Positions 8,369 through 17,035 are shown, counted from the first letter of the stretch. The stretch is DNA of 64,000 nucleotides from Caldilineaceae bacterium (GCA_026645575.1 JAPKMW010000062.1:4807-68806); one strand, 5' to 3'. Numbers and translations: made by a program. Notes: generated from the sequence alone by a model not told the origin.

Positions 8369-10246
8369 TTATGCCGCTTCTTCTACCGGTTCTCCGTCAG
8401 CAACGTCTTCTTCATCATCGGCGGATTGGTTATTGGGTTGTTCGCGAATGTTGAACTCTAACTTCCACTTGCGGTCGCTATTGCGCGCCACACACCAGAG
8501 TTCCAACGTGCCAACCTCGGTCACTTTGCTTTGCAGCCAGACCGGGATGATCGCGCTGCCGGCCTCTTGATCGGTGCTGGGCAGGGTGGCTTCCAGGGTG
8601 GCAACTTCTTCAATTTCACCGCCCCAATCATCCACTTCTTCGCCAACGGCATCTTCTTTGCGCGTGCTGGAGGCCAGGAAATGGAACACCGCTTGTTCGC
8701 CAACCACCAGACCAAACTCTTTGCTGCGAATATGTTCTTCTTCGCCCTCTTCCATGCCAAAGGGGACGACGCAGAGCGCTTTGAGCGGCGTCGGAATCCC
8801 CGGCACGGCTGGCATGGTGCTTTCGATGCCGATATAGTAGGTGCGGGGGGCGCCGGCGCGGACCCGAATGCCCCGCCCTTTGCGCACCAAGCCGTAGTAC
8901 GCGGCCCCGATTGCCACGGCTAAATCCAGGTCAGCCGCCGGCAATTCCCGCAGATCTTCGTTCCCACTCCATTCGCGCAGCGCGTCCAGCACCTGTTCCC
9001 GCAATGGTTCAGCCTTCATCACACCACCATTAAAGAGGACAGCGGATGGGTACGGCGTGGTTGCAGTTGATTCCTCACCAGCGGCCTGTCGGCTCAAGAA
9101 ATAGGCCAGGTGACGGGTAATGGCCGGATCGGAAGCATAAGGCAGGCCCATCTCGCGCACACCAACCTGTGGTTTGCGTTGCGGGTAATCGGTCGCTTCC
9201 CCAATGGGGAAGAAGCCGCTAACGAGCATTGTTTCTAGCTCTTGGCGTGTTAACTCTGTGCGGATCGTACCACCAATGAGGGAAGTGCCGCGACCGAGAA
9301 TAACCAGCGGCTCTTTCTCCAGTTCAGGATCGTTGAGCAACCGTTCTTTAGCTTTGCGACAACTCTGCACCAGACCACGGAATTGCCAGTTATCGAGATT
9401 GGTCTTCTTCTGGGCCAACTTGGCGCGCATGGCATAGGCCAGCGTCAGATCCATGTTATCGCCACCGAGCAGGATGTGATCACCCACGGCAGAGCGCCGT
9501 AAAACCAGATTCCCTTCTTCGTCGATCACTTCGATCAAGCTAAAGTCGCTGGTGCCGCCGCCAATGTCACAGATTAGAATCGTCTCGCCCACTTTGATCT
9601 GTTCGCGCCAGTTGCCGTGGTGTTCTTCCAGCCAGGCGTAGAAAGCGGCGGTCGGCTCTTCCAAGAGCGTCAGGTTGGACAAACCGGCCAGTTGCGCGGC
9701 CTGCACGGTCAACTCCCGCGCCACGGCATCAAACGAAGCCGGGACAGTCAGGTACAATTCCTGTTCTTCCAGTCGTGCTTCCGGGTCATCTTGCGCCATT
9801 TGGTGATTCCAGGCATTGCGCAAGTGTTCTAGGTAGCGCGCACTGGCTTCCAGCGGCGAAAGACGACGCCCATCCGCCGGTGCATCCCACGGCAGAATGG
9901 CTTGGGTGCGATCGACGCCCCGGTTACAAAGCCACGATTTGGCCGAAGCAATCAGCCGGTTGGGCAACTCGGCGCCACGCGTACGGGCATATTCGCCCAC
10001 TGTATAATCAATCGCCGGCTGCCAGGGTAAGGCCAAGCCACCTTCCGGCACTTCATGTTCTCCCGGCAGCAGCAAAAACGAAGGCAACAACGATTGCGCC
10101 TTCACTTCCCCGGCGCTAACAACTTGGGGAATTTCTAATAACTGAATCTCTGGTTGTTCATCGTCGGCTAGATCAGCATTTGTGTACGCCAGCACCGTAT
10201 GCGTCGTCCCCAAATCAATGCCGACAATATATTTAGGTGTACTCAA
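8369..10246 (-). CDS. Hsp70-family ATPase (DnaK-like, short form)
   Basis: 625 residues. Hsp70 ATPase motifs are visible as YIVGIDLGTTHTV at the N-terminus, ICDIGGGTSDFSLI in the middle and ALRE...AVAIGAAYYGLVRKG near residue 430. The C-terminal third is a beta-rich, acidic domain ending in EEDVADGEPVEEAA and does not look like the DnaK lid. The start is TTG at 10246, supported by AAGGAGG nine bases upstream. It resembles the N-terminal two thirds of the next gene, so the two are paralogues. The trio DUF2760, this gene and the 964-residue Hsp70 recurs in other bacteria as a conserved cluster of unknown role. Confidence 0.87.
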   Translation of the reverse strand: MSTPKYIVGIDLGTTHTVLAYTNADLADDEQPEIQLLEIPQVVSAGEVKAQSLLPSFLLLPGEHEVPEGGLALPWQPAIDYTVGEYARTRGAELPNRLIASAKSWLCNRGVDRTQAILPWDAPADGRRLSPLEASARYLEHLRNAWNHQMAQDDPEARLEEQELYLTVPASFDAVARELTVQAAQLAGLSNLTLLEEPTAAFYAWLEEHHGNWREQIKVGETILICDIGGGTSDFSLIEVIDEEGNLVLRRSAVGDHILLGGDNMDLTLAYAMRAKLAQKKTNLDNWQFRGLVQSCRKAKERLLNDPELEKEPLVILGRGTSLIGGTIRTELTRQELETMLVSGFFPIGEATDYPQRKPQVGVREMGLPYASDPAITRHLAYFLSRQAAGEESTATTPYPSAVLFNGGVMKAEPLREQVLDALREWSGNEDLRELPAADLDLAVAIGAAYYGLVRKGRGIRVRAGAPRTYYIGIESTMPAVPGIPTPLKALCVVPFGMEEGEEEHIRSKEFGLVVGEQAVFHFLASSTRKEDAVGEEVDDWGGEIEEVATLEATLPSTDQEAGSAIIPVWLQSKVTEVGTLELWCVARNSDRKWKLEFNIREQPNNQSADDEEDVADGEPVEEAA

Positions 10247-10323
10247 TCGCCACCCCTCCTTATTTCTTCTTGCTGGTTACGCCACTCGGCGGCATAACCC
10301 AAATCGGACGCGCAACGTCCCTT

Positions 10324-10384
10324 AACGGTAGTAAAGACTTTAGTCTTCCCGAGCATCACGAAGACTAAAGTCTTTACTACCGTT
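10324..10384. repeat. Perfect 24-bp inverted repeat (hairpin) between DUF2760 and Hsp70 genes
   Basis: Arms 10324-10347 and 10361-10384 are exact complements around a 13-base loop; the arm contains GTAAAGACTTTAGTC, itself palindromic. The same sequence occurs once as a half copy at 61193-61215, so this is a dispersed repeat as well as a strong RNA hairpin that could attenuate transcription into the Hsp70 genes. Confidence 0.65.
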
Positions 10385-10404
10385 TGTAACTTCTTGGACA
10401 GACA

Positions 10405-11133
10405 CTAACCAACTTCCACTTCTGCCGCCGCTACTACCTGTGCATTGGCATTACTCGTCAACTGTGGCAGATCAACCTTCGCCGCTCGCCACCCGCGATG
10501 GCGTACAACGCCCTTAAACGGCGGATTACCGGAGACATTCCCCGTCAACCGAATGGCATTGGCGTCAAAACCAGCAGGGATCGTCACCGTGCTGCCCTCA
10601 TCATCCTGCATCACCGGCTCCAATGTCACATGGCTTTCGATACCTTGTTTGCAACCGGCATGAACACTACGCACCGCCGCGCCGATCTGCTCATCCTCAT
10701 ACAGGCTGAGATCTTCTTGTAGGAAGTCGATCAGACGCCCTTCTCGTTGCAGGATTGCCAACATTTGGAGAGCAGCCGTGGTCGGCGCCGGTTGCGGCGG
10801 CGCTACCACCGGGGCAGCCTTGGGCGCTGTCGGCGCCCGTTCAACTTTGGGTGCGGGGCGTTCCGGCGCCGGCGGTTCTTTGGGGGCTGGGGCAGGTGCA
10901 ACCGGTGTACGTGCCGCAGCGCTGGCTGCTTCATCAATCGCCCGACCACCCAGGAAAGCGATCACCCCAGCCAGCACCAGCGTCAGCACCACACCGATCA
11001 ACAGGAGCGTAACCAGTTGCCCACTGGCCTGTAACGTTTCCCCGGCGAGAAAATAAAGCGCACCGAGCAGCAACGCATTGAGAACGAGCGTTGCGACGAT
11101 GGCGCCAATTGTAAAATTTTGTTTTGTCTTCAT
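10405..11133 (-). CDS. DUF2760 membrane protein, partner of the Hsp70 pair
   Basis: 242 residues from the ATG at 11133 (GGGAGAAAGAG upstream); an open frame extends further but has no convincing start. Two membrane helices lie at about 7-29 and 36-58, then an Ala/Pro-rich linker of about 50 residues, then a globular domain starting ALQMLAILQREGRLIDFLQEDL, which is the DUF2760 signature. The domain ends with FKGVVRHRGWRA and DLPQL. It is the first gene of the Hsp70 operon. The family function is unknown; the architecture suggests a membrane-anchored adaptor for the Hsp70 ATPases, which is inference. Confidence 0.8.
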   Translation of the reverse strand: MKTKQNFTIGAIVATLVLNALLLGALYFLAGETLQASGQLVTLLLIGVVLTLVLAGVIAFLGGRAIDEAASAAARTPVAPAPAPKEPPAPERPAPKVERAPTAPKAAPVVAPPQPAPTTAALQMLAILQREGRLIDFLQEDLSLYEDEQIGAAVRSVHAGCKQGIESHVTLEPVMQDDEGSTVTIPAGFDANAIRLTGNVSGNPPFKGVVRHRGWRAAKVDLPQLTSNANAQVVAAAEVEVG

Positions 11134-11236
11134 ATCCACTCTTTCTCCCATCGCTTCATTTTTTGCTTTGCCTATTGTAGCCAGGAATGGCAATTCAGAA
11201 AAGTCTGGACGGGTGGTAAATGGGAAGTCCAATGAC

Positions 11237-11276
11237 AAACGGGAATGCACAGTGATTAGACAGCGCATTCCCGTTT
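11237..11276. terminator. Hairpin downstream of rhaM-like gene side
   Basis: Perfect 12-bp stem (11237-11248 with 11265-11276, AAACGGGAATGC) with a 16-base loop, located between the mutarotase gene and the DUF2760 gene, both on the minus strand. No clear T-run follows, so it may be a transcript-stabilising hairpin rather than a terminator. Confidence 0.45.
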
Positions 11277-11300
11277 GCAATTGTCGGCTATGTTTGTTGT

Positions 11301-11630
11301 TCAGTCCGTATGAAAGACCTCATCCATCGTTGCCCACCATTCGCCTTCTTTGCGGGTCGGCAACCCTTCCTGCATGGGAATACAGACGCTCCACCACTCC
11401 TGGGTCTTGGGATCAGCCGCCATCTTGGCCATGTCGGCAGCGAAATCGTTGCCGTGATATTCAAAGTAGGCAAAGAGGGTGTTGTTGTGATGGAAGATCG
11501 AATAGTTGCGGATGTTGCACTGATGGATCATAGCCAACACTTCCGGCCAGACATTGGCATGAATTTCGGCATACTCCTTGAAGCGCTCCGGCTTGACGCC
11601 CAGCACCTGTCCATAACGTTGCATTGTCAT
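11301..11630 (-). CDS. rhaM: L-rhamnose mutarotase family protein
   Basis: 109 residues, the normal length for this dimeric alpha/beta-barrel family (DUF718). The block YAEIHANVWPEVLAMI carries the conserved histidine, and NYSIFHHNNTLFAYFEY plus the tryptophan pair in EWWSVCIPMQEGL complete the signature. Such enzymes interconvert the anomers of L-rhamnose before its breakdown. The gene overlaps the preceding GNAT gene by four bases (ATGA), so they are translated from one message. No other rhamnose genes are present, although an RmlC-like epimerase lies at 23.4 kb. Confidence 0.88.
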   Translation of the reverse strand: MTMQRYGQVLGVKPERFKEYAEIHANVWPEVLAMIHQCNIRNYSIFHHNNTLFAYFEYHGNDFAADMAKMAADPKTQEWWSVCIPMQEGLPTRKEGEWWATMDEVFHTD

Positions 11631-12163
11631 TCTCCTGTTTGTAAAGGTAATTCGTAGAGGGCCAGGGTATAATCACCATCGACGACCAGGCCGCGATAGT
11701 GAAAACCTTGCGCTTCATAGTAGCGGCGCAACCGTGCATTTGAAGCAATGCAATCGAGACGTAGATACTGATATTGCTGATCACGCAGGTAGTCGCCAAT
11801 CCAGCCCAGCAGTTGTTCACCGATGCCATAGCCGCAAGCGTCATCACACAGGGCAAAACTATGGACATACCCCGCTTTGCCGGCGACGTTCGTCCAGTAA
11901 TCATCGGCCCAACGCAGCCGAAAGAGACCAATCGTGCGTGCGCCATTATCCGCTTTGACCAGATAAAGATGATGAGCATCAATCTCGCGTTCGATCAACC
12001 GCCACAAACCCGGTGGCGGCGGTGAGGTCCACTGGTGAATGCAGCGCGCAGCTAGGCGCGCGGCGGCTTCCGCCAAAATAGCCATCGACGCTGCCAGATC
12101 GGTGGCCGTAGCTTTGGTAATTTCAAGCTCTCCAAGCGGAGATGCAAAGGTTGTTGCCGTCAT
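11627..12163 (-). CDS. GNAT-family N-acetyltransferase
   Basis: 178 residues. The C-terminal half shows the GNAT acetyl-CoA-binding pattern: VHSFALCDDACGYGIGEQLLGW (beta4, R/QxxGxG/A equivalent CGYGIG) followed by LRLDCIASNARLRRYYEAQGF, the typical beta5-alpha4 segment. The substrate cannot be told from sequence. It is first gene of a two-gene unit with the rhamnose mutarotase, sharing ATGA at the junction. The ATG at 12163 gives the family's expected N-terminus (LEITKATATDLAASMAIL). Confidence 0.85.
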   Translation of the reverse strand: MTATTFASPLGELEITKATATDLAASMAILAEAAARLAARCIHQWTSPPPPGLWRLIEREIDAHHLYLVKADNGARTIGLFRLRWADDYWTNVAGKAGYVHSFALCDDACGYGIGEQLLGWIGDYLRDQQYQYLRLDCIASNARLRRYYEAQGFHYRGLVVDGDYTLALYELPLQTGE

Positions 12164-12402
12164 TGGACCTATACTTTACATGCGCAGCTAGCCAATTGTC
12201 AAGTCTATGGGGAGAATTCATCCTGATCTGTGGCATAACGCTCTACCGCTTTAGCTCAAATTCGTAAGCGAAAGATCAACTGGAGAAGGTTGCAATTTGG
12301 TTGGCTTACCCTTACAATATTTGTCGCATCCTCCACAGCTTCATCAAACCTGGGGAAGCGGTGGTTGCCCTCTGCTTCCTAACAATCCAAAGATACAACA
12401 CC

Positions 12403-15400
12403 ATGATGAGTGAATCAGTAGCTCATAACCTAGCTCAAACCGCCAATAGTTACCCACTAACCATCTCGCTCTTCGGCCAGTTACGCATTTTTGTCAATGG
12501 CAAGCCTGCCGACCCCTTTCGGTTAAACAAAAGCCGTGCGCTGCTGGCCTATCTGTTGGTGGAAGGCGCCACCCCCCATCTACGCACCGACCTAGCTGCC
12601 TTGCTCTGGTCCGGCTATACCCCGGCGTCGGCATTGGTCAGCCTACGCCAAACGCTGAATGATCTGCGCAAGGCGCTGGCGCCCTTTGATCTGCTGCATA
12701 CGACCCGCAATCACGTTACGCTCCCAGCCGATCCGGCACGCCTATGGTGTGATGTGCAGCAGTTTCAGCAGTTACTGGCCGCCAGACAGAAGCATCACCA
12801 TGACGCGCTGGCAAGCTGTTCGCTCTGCCAGGCGCAGTTGCAACAGGCAGTGGTGCTGGCCCAAGGAACGTTTCTCGAACAGTTGCCGGAGACCGGCAGC
12901 GCACCTTTCGACGCCTGGCTCCAGGCACAGCGGCGCCACTTTGCCGAACAAGTGACCGCCAGCCAGGCCGCGCTGGCAACCACCGTCCACCGGCTTGGCA
13001 ATCTGCGCCCGGCCCTCACCACCTTGATCGGACGCACCACCGAATTGGCCGACCTGGTCAAGCAGGTGCAGCATCCAACCTATCGCTGCTTGACCCTGAT
13101 CGGCCCGGGCGGGGTGGGCAAAACACGCCTGGCGCGCGCCCTCGGCGCGGCGGTGCAAGCCACCTTTGCCGATGGCGTTTGGCTGGCGTCGTTGGCCACC
13201 ATCAGCCAGCCGGCCACGCTAACAACCAACGCGCCGCCAACGCTACCGGCGGTGATGGCGGACGATTGGCTCCATGACCGCATTGCCACGGCGATTGCCG
13301 ACGCGCTGGGCATTCAATTGCAGTCCACCGTCCGCCCCAGTGTGGCGGTGGCAACCTACCTGCGCGACAAAAGTATGTTGCTCATTCTGGATAACTTTGA
13401 ACAGTTGGCGGCCGGCGTCGATTGGCTGCTCACATTGCTGGAGACCGCACCCAGGCTGCGTCTGGTGATCACCTCGCGCCACCGGCTGCCCTTACATGCC
13501 CAGATTGTCTATGCGGTTGAAGGGTTGCCTGTACCGCCCCTAGACGACACCGCAACGGCGTCAGCAGCAACCGACTTAACTCAATATGCCAGCATCCAAC
13601 TCTTTCTGGAACGGGCCGCCAATGCCCAGATCGACTTGACGCTGGACGGCCCCACCCTGACGACGATCAGCCAGCTTTGCCGTCTGGTGGCCGGCTTGCC
13701 GCTGGCTATCGAGTTGGCGGTTGCCATGTTGGATCGCCAGAAGCCGGTCGCGCTTTTAGCGGCCATCCGCAACAACTACCGCGCCTTGCGCGAGGGTTGG
13801 CGTGATCTGCCGCCGCGCCACCGCAGCGCCGAAGCGGTCTTGCGCTCGGCCTGGCAATTGCTGACGGCGGACGAGGCGGCGCTGCTGGCTCGCTGCGCCG
13901 TCTTTCGGGGTGGCTTTACCGCGGACGCGCTGCAAGCCATTGGCCCCATGAACGCAGCCGATTGGCAGGCGTTGCACCATAAATCGCTTGTCCACCCTAC
14001 CGGCGCCGACCGCTTCAGCTTACACGAATTGGTGCGTCAGTTCGCCGCCGAACAATTGGCGCATACCCCGACGACGGAAGCGACCGTGCAGGAACGGCAC
14101 GCCGCCTATTACATCGCCTTGGCCCAGGCGCAGGAACGGGCGCTCCTGTGCGACTTTATCGCCCAAGAAACGCTCCAGGGCGAGTTGGATAACCTGCGCG
14201 CCGCCTGGCAATGGAGCGTTGCGCAGGGGAATCTGGCGTTGCTGGCCCAAGGCGCCGACAGCTTCTTTACCTTGTATGGGCTGGCATGTCTCTACCACGA
14301 AGCTATTCAGCAGTTGGAAAGCGCTATTGCCCATTTACGCCAGTTGCCGACAGCGACAGCGACCGACGCGCCAGTGCTACGGCTGTTAGCACTTTTGTTG
14401 ACTTATGCCGCCGATTTTTATCAGCGCACGGGCGCGCTGACGACAAGCGAGCAGATGGGCGCCGAAGCCTTGGCCCTCGGGCAGGGATTGGCGGATCCCG
14501 CGGTACAGGCATCTGCCTATAACATGTTGATGCGCGTCGCGCACGCGCGCTTCAATCTACCCGTCATGCAAAGCCTGGCCACAGCGGGTTGCACGCAGGC
14601 GCGGCTGGCACAGCGCTTTGACCTGTTGAGCAAATGTCTGAGCGATTTAGGGATTTGCTTTCTTATGCAACAAGAGATGGCGGCGGCGACTGCCGCCTTT
14701 GAGGAAGGGGTGCAAGCGCTGGAAAGTGCGCCGAATCGCTATCTCGAAGCGCAGTTCCTGGCGAATCTGGGACACGTGCGCTTTTCCACCAAAGAATACG
14801 AACTGGCCCGGCGCTATTTGCAAAAATCACACGACCTCCACCAGACGCTACGCGACCAAGAGACCAGGGTCTCCACGCAATTGATGTTGGGCGACCTATG
14901 GCGGGTGATCGGCGTCTATCCAGCCGCGCAACAGGCATATGAGCAAGTCCAAACACGGCTCCAACGCGCAGCCAATCCCTACTCGGTCAGTTGGCTTCAA
15001 ATCGGCTATGGCTATTGGCACCATTTGTGTGGCGATCCGGCAACGGCCATCACCCGCTTGACCTTGGGGCGCCAAACGGCCCAACAAAGCGGCAATCGCC
15101 TCTTTGAAGCTATCGCCTTATTCTATTTGGGCTATGTGCTGATCGAGGGAACGGCGTGGGCAAAGGCGTGCGCGTGCTTTGAGCAGAGCCTGGCCCTACA
15201 AACCGATGCACTATGGCTGATGGGGACAGTCGATGTTCACGCTGGCCTTGCGATCTGCTTGCAAGCTCAGGGTGAAGAGGAAGCGGCCGTGACCCAGGTT
15301 GACCGTGTACTCCACCTGTTGGCGCGACATGGCGTCACCGTCGCCGCCGAACCGTTTTTGGTCTACTGGCTCTGTTTCCAGGTTTTGCAAAGGGTGGCCG

Positions 15401-15555
15401 ATGCGCGCGCCCAAGAAGTGTTGCACACCGCCTATCAGCGTCTGCAAGCCTGTGCTGCCCAATTTGAAGACTCGGCCTTGCACCACGCCTTTCTCAACAA
15501 TGTCGCGGTCAATCGCCGCTTGGTCATGGCCGCCCATGCCGCCGGTCTCTCCTGA
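12403..15555 (+). CDS. SARP/BTAD-type transcriptional regulator with NTPase and TPR domains
   Basis: 1050 residues from the ATG at 12403 (the frame also opens from a TTG at 12301, not preferred). Domain order: an OmpR-type winged helix (ISLFGQLRIFVNGKPADPF through the RQTLNDLRKAL helix, about 18-90), a shortened bacterial transcriptional-activator domain, an NB-ARC-like STAND NTPase with Walker A GPGGVGKTRLAR near residue 233 and Walker B MLLILDNFEQL, then about 450 residues of helical TPR-like repeats. STAND regulators of this kind act as ligand-controlled transcription switches. It is transcribed alone; the ubiquitin-receiver gene follows 323 bases downstream, which could be regulatory proximity or chance. 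Confidence 0.85.
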   Translation: MMSESVAHNLAQTANSYPLTISLFGQLRIFVNGKPADPFRLNKSRALLAYLLVEGATPHLRTDLAALLWSGYTPASALVSLRQTLNDLRKALAPFDLLHTTRNHVTLPADPARLWCDVQQFQQLLAARQKHHHDALASCSLCQAQLQQAVVLAQGTFLEQLPETGSAPFDAWLQAQRRHFAEQVTASQAALATTVHRLGNLRPALTTLIGRTTELADLVKQVQHPTYRCLTLIGPGGVGKTRLARALGAAVQATFADGVWLASLATISQPATLTTNAPPTLPAVMADDWLHDRIATAIADALGIQLQSTVRPSVAVATYLRDKSMLLILDNFEQLAAGVDWLLTLLETAPRLRLVITSRHRLPLHAQIVYAVEGLPVPPLDDTATASAATDLTQYASIQLFLERAANAQIDLTLDGPTLTTISQLCRLVAGLPLAIELAVAMLDRQKPVALLAAIRNNYRALREGWRDLPPRHRSAEAVLRSAWQLLTADEAALLARCAVFRGGFTADALQAIGPMNAADWQALHHKSLVHPTGADRFSLHELVRQFAAEQLAHTPTTEATVQERHAAYYIALAQAQERALLCDFIAQETLQGELDNLRAAWQWSVAQGNLALLAQGADSFFTLYGLACLYHEAIQQLESAIAHLRQLPTATATDAPVLRLLALLLTYAADFYQRTGALTTSEQMGAEALALGQGLADPAVQASAYNMLMRVAHARFNLPVMQSLATAGCTQARLAQRFDLLSKCLSDLGICFLMQQEMAAATAAFEEGVQALESAPNRYLEAQFLANLGHVRFSTKEYELARRYLQKSHDLHQTLRDQETRVSTQLMLGDLWRVIGVYPAAQQAYEQVQTRLQRAANPYSVSWLQIGYGYWHHLCGDPATAITRLTLGRQTAQQSGNRLFEAIALFYLGYVLIEGTAWAKACACFEQSLALQTDALWLMGTVDVHAGLAICLQAQGEEEAAVTQVDRVLHLLARHGVTVAAEPFLVYWLCFQVLQRVADARAQEVLHTAYQRLQACAAQFEDSALHHAFLNNVAVNRRLVMAAHAAGLS

Positions 15556-15878
15556 TTGCAAAGAAGACAGTGAGACAGTAGGACAGTGAAACAGCAACTA
15601 CTGCCTTACTGTCCCACTGTCTTACTTAGTCCGTTGTGTACTAGTCAGTATTATGTAGTACTCCTTACCTCTACCTATCCCAATATGCGTACCACTTCGT
15701 CCTTATTTCCTACTGAAACCTTACAAAAATTTACACATACCTTTTATCTATTTACGATCAATTCACGCTAGAGCTGTGTTCACCCCCTTGACAGCACCAG
15801 CAGAGATGCTACATTATTTGTTAGGTGTAAATAGGTTACTTTATGTGCTGCCGTGCCGTATAATAAGGGAAAACAACC
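15556..15878 (+). other. Intergenic region with hairpin and promoter signals
   Basis: Starts with an imperfect inverted repeat of GACAGT units (about 15565-15625: AAGACAGTGAGACAG against CTGTCCCACTGTCTT), a plausible terminator-like hairpin for the regulator gene. The rest is AT-rich leader of the ubiquitin-receiver gene. No convincing gene is seen; the short frame at 15586-15771 has repeat-like composition. Confidence 0.5.
15788..15815 (+). promoter_or_regulatory. Putative promoter of the ubiquitin-receiver gene
   Basis: TTGACA at 15788-15793 and TACATT at 15810-15815 with a 16-base spacer. A second -10-like TATAAT sits at 15859-15864 but would leave too little leader for the AAGGGA ribosome site at 15865-15870, so the upstream pair is preferred. 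Confidence 0.45.
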
Positions 15879-16697
15879 ATGCAAGTTTTTGTTAAAACCT
15901 CAACTGGAAAAACCACCATGATCGAGGTAGAGCTTACCGATACCATTGAGCAAATGAAAGGAAAAATAGTAGATAAGGAGGGAATTCAGCATGACCGGCA
16001 ATGGATTAGGTTCGCTGGAAAACTGCTTGAAGATAACCGAACTTTGGCAGATTACAATATCCAAAAGGAATCCACGGTAAACTTGGCGATTCGTTCAGGT
16101 AATAGCCACTCAGATTTGGAAGCATTTCAGTTCCACAGCTTGCCATCCGACAACTGCCGGGTAGGGGCCAGACATACGCAGGAATCCTATGCTACTTTTG
16201 GCCCCTACCCGGCAGTTTCTGCAAGTTCGTCGGGTGTAGATTGGAACGTAGAGAATGGGACAAGCCCCAAGAACCTCGCCCCAACGCTCTCTTTTGAGCC
16301 AAGGGTTGACACTGCTACGAAACCGCTTTCGATTTTGATCGTTGATGACGATCTGCAGCTTCGTTTTCTCTTACATAAAATGCTTACTTACGAAGGATAC
16401 AGAGTCTACGAAGCCAGCGATGGTGCAGAAGGATTGACTCAATATCATACGATGCAACCAGATTTGCTTGTGCTTGATATTAATATGCCTCGTGTTGATG
16501 GTCTGACTGTTTTGCGCCAAATCCGTATGGCGAACGCAGTTGTTGGGGTTATCCTGATGAGCGCGCGCAAGCAGGAAGCAGTTGCCGGCGCGGCGCGGGT
16601 AGGCTGCGCCGATGGCTATGTCTCCAAGCCCTTTCGCCTCTCCACCATGAGCCAAGAGATCCAGCGGGTAGGCGCCCTCGTGCGCAATCGTCGCTAA
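15879..16697 (+). CDS. Ubiquitin domain fused to a CheY-like receiver domain
   Basis: 272 residues. Residues 1-72 align without gaps to eukaryotic ubiquitin; by my own count 48 of 72 positions are identical, including all seven lysines (6, 11, 27, 29, 33, 48, 63) and the stretch DYNIQKEST. The Ile44 face is changed (L8 to S, I44 to R, V70 to A) and the C-terminal LRGG is absent, being replaced by SGNSHSDL, so it cannot be processed or conjugated in the usual way. Residues about 73-147 are a linker containing a 19-bp DNA inverted repeat. Residues 148-270 are a response-regulator receiver: acidic triad D156-158, phospho-acceptor D200 (LVLDINMP), S228 and K250 (VSKPF). There is no output domain. 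AAGGGA lies eight bases before the ATG. GC is about 42% over 15901-16080, far below neighbours. No E1, E2, JAB protease or kinase gene is near. Confidence 0.92.
   Translation: MQVFVKTSTGKTTMIEVELTDTIEQMKGKIVDKEGIQHDRQWIRFAGKLLEDNRTLADYNIQKESTVNLAIRSGNSHSDLEAFQFHSLPSDNCRVGARHTQESYATFGPYPAVSASSSGVDWNVENGTSPKNLAPTLSFEPRVDTATKPLSILIVDDDLQLRFLLHKMLTYEGYRVYEASDGAEGLTQYHTMQPDLLVLDINMPRVDGLTVLRQIRMANAVVGVILMSARKQEAVAGAARVGCADGYVSKPFRLSTMSQEIQRVGALVRNRR
16152..16217. repeat. 19-bp perfect inverted repeat inside the ubiquitin-receiver linker
   Basis: Arms at 16152-16170 and 16199-16217 are exact complements (GCCGGGTAGGGGCC core) around a 28-base loop. It is translated in frame as residues 92-113, exactly between the two folded domains. 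GC content of the arms is much higher than the surrounding gene. Confidence 0.9.
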
Positions 16698-17035
16698 CCC
16701 AGTGACGTTAATAGAGTTTATGTTGGCACACGCAACTGTACAGGAGCTTCGACAATGATTATGTCGATCACCGCTTCTTCCCTGTTAATTCTTCTCGGCT
16801 AATTCTTCTCTACCGGGCTGCCTCATGTGTAACAGGCTGGAATATACCACAGCTAGAAACCGGAAGATAAGCCGACAGGAGATACTGGGTACATTCCAAA
16901 AAGCAGCGCGTTGGTCAACGTCTCTGGCACGGGCGATAGACGACTGCTCGTTCGGAACTACTTTCCGCCCATGCCCGAAACGTTTTTGCCGGCTCATGCT
17001 TTCTGTCGATGAGCCATTTAATGAACACTCTAACC
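16698..17035. other. Intergenic region, nothing recognised
   Basis: About 340 bases after the ubiquitin-receiver gene. Short open frames on both strands (for example 16785-16997 minus) have no ribosome site or family resemblance. A short palindrome-like CGACAATGATTATGTCG occurs near 16750. Confidence 0.4.

Noticed and set aside
15586..15771. 61-codon open frame after the SARP-type regulator.
   Set aside because: It lies in GACAGT-type repeats, has no ribosome site and reads as low-quality protein.
15879..16094. Possibility that the ubiquitin part is eukaryotic contamination joined by misassembly.
   Set aside because: The frame runs unbroken through linker and receiver, a bacterial ribosome site precedes it, and the protein differs from every eukaryotic ubiquitin at many positions; still worth confirming with reads.
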